Source: Fen-549 sp964636655
Lineage (GTDB): Bacteria > Actinomycetota > Thermoleophilia > Gaiellales > Gaiellaceae
DNA length: 5,005 nucleotides
Assembly (NCBI GenBank): GCA_964636655.1
Contig: CAZWTK010000064.1
Span: forward strand, 1 to 5,005
Direction of reading: 5' to 3'
Shown: positions 3,404-5,005 of the stretch, in pieces
Position numbering within the stretch: position 1 is the first letter of the stretch
Layout: every line of letters starts with the position of its first letter
Notes under the pieces: model-generated
The model's input: only the letters and a program-made list of their open reading frames with translations
Database searches by the model: none
Told to the model about the DNA's origin: nothing
Program-made: the position numbers and the translations under genes

Positions 3404-5005
3404 CTACTTCTCCTCAGTGCTCTTCTCGGGCTCTTCGTCGCTGTCGCGGTCGCCGCCGCCGTCGGTGGGGACGACGACCTTCTCGGGCTCCTCCTCGAGC
3501 ACTGGCTCGGTACCCGGGATGATCTTGATCTCGACCTCCTCGGAGGAGTTTTTCTTGCGATCGACGATCAGCGTGGCGCCCGGCATCAGCTCGGCTCCGA
3601 GCACGAAATCGGCCAGCGGGTCCTCGATCAGGCGCTGGATCGCCCGGCGCAGCGGACGGGCGCCCATGGCCGGGTCGAAGCCCTGCTCGACCAGCAGATC
3701 CTTCGCCTTCTCGGTCAGCTCGATCGTCACCTTGTGCGTCGCCATCTGCTCGCGCAGCCGCTTCAGCATCAGGTCGATGATCTGCTTGATCTCGGCCTTC
3801 TCGAGCTTGTGGAAGACGATCACCTCGTCGATGCGGTTCAGCAGCTCGGGCCGGAAGACCTTCTTCAGCTCCCCGGTGACACGCGACTTCATCTCGTCGT
3901 AGGAGAGGCCGGCCTCGTCGCTCGAGGAGAAGCCGAGCGATTGGTTCTTGGAGATCTGAGCAGCGCCCAGGTTCGAGGTCATGATCACGATCGTGTTACG
4001 GAAGTCGACCTTACGCCCTTGCGAGTCGGTCAGCTTTCCGTCCTCGAGGATCTGCAGCAGGATGTTGAAGACGTCGGGGTGGGCCTTCTCGACCTCGTCC
4101 ATCAGCAGCACCGAGTAGGGCTTGCGCCGCACCGACTCGGTCAGCTGGCCGCCCTCGTCGTAGCCGACGTAGCCCGGAGGCGAGCCGACCAGCCGCGACA
4201 CGGAGTGCTTCTCCATGTACTCCGACATGTCGACCTGGATCATGGCCTCCTCGTCACCGAACAGGAACTCGGCCAGGGTGCGGGCCAGCTCGGTCTTGCC
4301 GACGCCCGAGGGCCCCAGGAAGATGAACGAGCCGGTCGGGCGCTTGGGATCCTTGATGCCCGCGCGGGCGCGCCGGATGGACTTGGAAACGGCCTCGATC
4401 GCCGGGTGCTGGCCGATGACGCGCTTGTGCAGCTCGTCCTCCATGCGGATCAGCTTCTGCGACTCGGCCTCGGTCAGCTTGAAGACGGGGATGCCCGTCC
4501 ACATCGAGACGATGTCGGCGATCTCTTCCTCGCCGATCTCGGGCTGCTCGGCCGCGTCCTCCTCGTCGCGCCAGGACTCCTCGAGCTCCTTGCGCTTCTG
4601 GCTCAGCTTGCGCTCCTTGTCTCTCAGCGCCGCCGCCTTCTCGAACTCCTGCGCTTCGATCGAAGACTCCTTCTCCTTGCGCACCGTCTCGATCTCTTCC
4701 TCCAGCTCGCGGTAGCGCGGAGGCGCGCTCATGGTCTTGATCCGCATCCGTGAGGCGGCCTCGTCGATCAGGTCGATGGCCTTGTCGGGCAGATGGCGAT
4801 CCTGGATGTAGCGGTCGGCCAGCTGTGCGGCGGCGTCGAGCGCGCCGTCGGAGATCTTGCAGCGGTGGTGCGCCTCGTAGCGGTCGCGCAGGCCGCGCAG
4901 GATCTGAATCGTGTCGTCGACGGAGGGCTCATCCACGCGAATCTGCTGGAAGCGCCGCTCGAGCGCGGCGTCGCGCTCCAGATACTTGCGGTACTCGTCG
5001 AGCGT
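3404..5005 (-). CDS. clpC: ATP-dependent Clp protease ATP-binding subunit ClpC (3' part, runs in from right edge)
   Basis: ClpC is a hexameric AAA+ unfoldase that feeds proteins into ClpP in the cytoplasm. 533 residues are visible from TLDEYRKYLERD, just after sensor 1 of the first ATPase domain; roughly 300 N-terminal residues are missing. In window numbering: D1 arginine finger ERRFQ (16-20); short middle domain with a UVR-type coiled coil (about 110-145), which marks ClpC rather than ClpB; D2 Walker A GPSGVGKT (231-238); pore loop GYVG within 274-288; Walker B VLLMDE (299-304); sensor 1 TSN (343-345); LGF ClpP-docking loop (357-359); arginine finger in RPELLNRID (385-393); sensor 2 GARPLRR (448-454). 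The last 35 residues are a Glu/Pro/Asp-rich tail. The GTG at 4936 is an internal Val codon; the frame is open to the edge. The stop is followed by the 112-aa gene after 26 bp with no terminator. Confidence 0.98.
   Translation of the reverse strand, partial: TLDEYRKYLERDAALERRFQQIRVDEPSVDDTIQILRGLRDRYEAHHRCKISDGALDAAAQLADRYIQDRHLPDKAIDLIDEAASRMRIKTMSAPPRYRELEEEIETVRKEKESSIEAQEFEKAAALRDKERKLSQKRKELEESWRDEEDAAEQPEIGEEEIADIVSMWTGIPVFKLTEAESQKLIRMEDELHKRVIGQHPAIEAVSKSIRRARAGIKDPKRPTGSFIFLGPSGVGKTELARTLAEFLFGDEEAMIQVDMSEYMEKHSVSRLVGSPPGYVGYDEGGQLTESVRRKPYSVLLMDEVEKAHPDVFNILLQILEDGKLTDSQGRKVDFRNTIVIMTSNLGAAQISKNQSLGFSSSDEAGLSYDEMKSRVTGELKKVFRPELLNRIDEVIVFHKLEKAEIKQIIDLMLKRLREQMATHKVTIELTEKAKDLLVEQGFDPAMGARPLRRAIQRLIEDPLADFVLGAELMPGATLIVDRKKNSSEEVEIKIIPGTEPVLEEEPEKVVVPTDGGGDRDSDEEPEKSTEEK

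Noticed and set aside
3734..4753. Long plus-strand open frame (339 codons) opposite clpC
   Set aside because: Leu/Asp/Arg-rich shadow of clpC with no domain or ribosome site.
4934..4936. GTG as the start of the clpC reading frame
   Set aside because: The frame continues upstream to the window edge with ClpC D1 sequence (TLDEYRKYL, ERRFQ), so this is an internal Val codon.

Overview
The window is a GC-rich bacterial chromosome segment in which every recognisable gene lies on the minus strand. In transcription order (high to low coordinates) they are: clpC (3' part, running in from the right edge), two small paralogous one-pass membrane proteins of unknown function, a small cupin protein, radA/sms, and carD (5' part, running off the left edge). 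The clpC–radA–carD neighbourhood is familiar from Actinomycetota. Together with the high GC, GTG/TTG starts, lack of Shine-Dalgarno sites at several genes and the close match of the CarD N-terminus to actinobacterial CarD, it points to an actinobacterium, perhaps a deep-branching one such as Thermoleophilia. The lineage is inference; the family calls are firm.

Right part (2602-5005): clpC, the AAA+ unfoldase of the ClpCP protease, is followed after a 26-bp spacer by a 112-aa protein, and after another 26-bp spacer by a 136-aa protein. The two small proteins share an N-terminal membrane segment and a soluble core of 46 residues with 22 identities and no gaps. The two spacers match at 21 of 26 positions and both place TATGCT exactly 6 nt before the start codon, with no Shine-Dalgarno. 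That is the geometry of a leaderless promoter.

Middle (1938-2601): a complete single-domain cupin with a strong Shine-Dalgarno, then a 187-bp gene-free gap holding a perfect 19-bp palindrome. radA (573-1937) starts at GTG, has no Shine-Dalgarno, and also has a TANNNT hexamer (TAGACT) exactly 6 nt upstream, so it too looks leaderless.

Left part (1-572): radA ends in a 3' region with a good intrinsic terminator. After it comes an apparently separate carD transcription unit with an inverted repeat at the -35 region, an extended -10, a GC-rich hairpin near the 5' end of the leader, an AGGGGAG ribosome site and a TTG start.

Functionally the window combines protein quality control (ClpC), recombination and branch migration (RadA) and global control of transcription initiation (CarD). 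The least explained content is the pair of membrane paralogs with their conserved promoter-like spacers. No mobile element, CRISPR array, tRNA or rRNA was seen.
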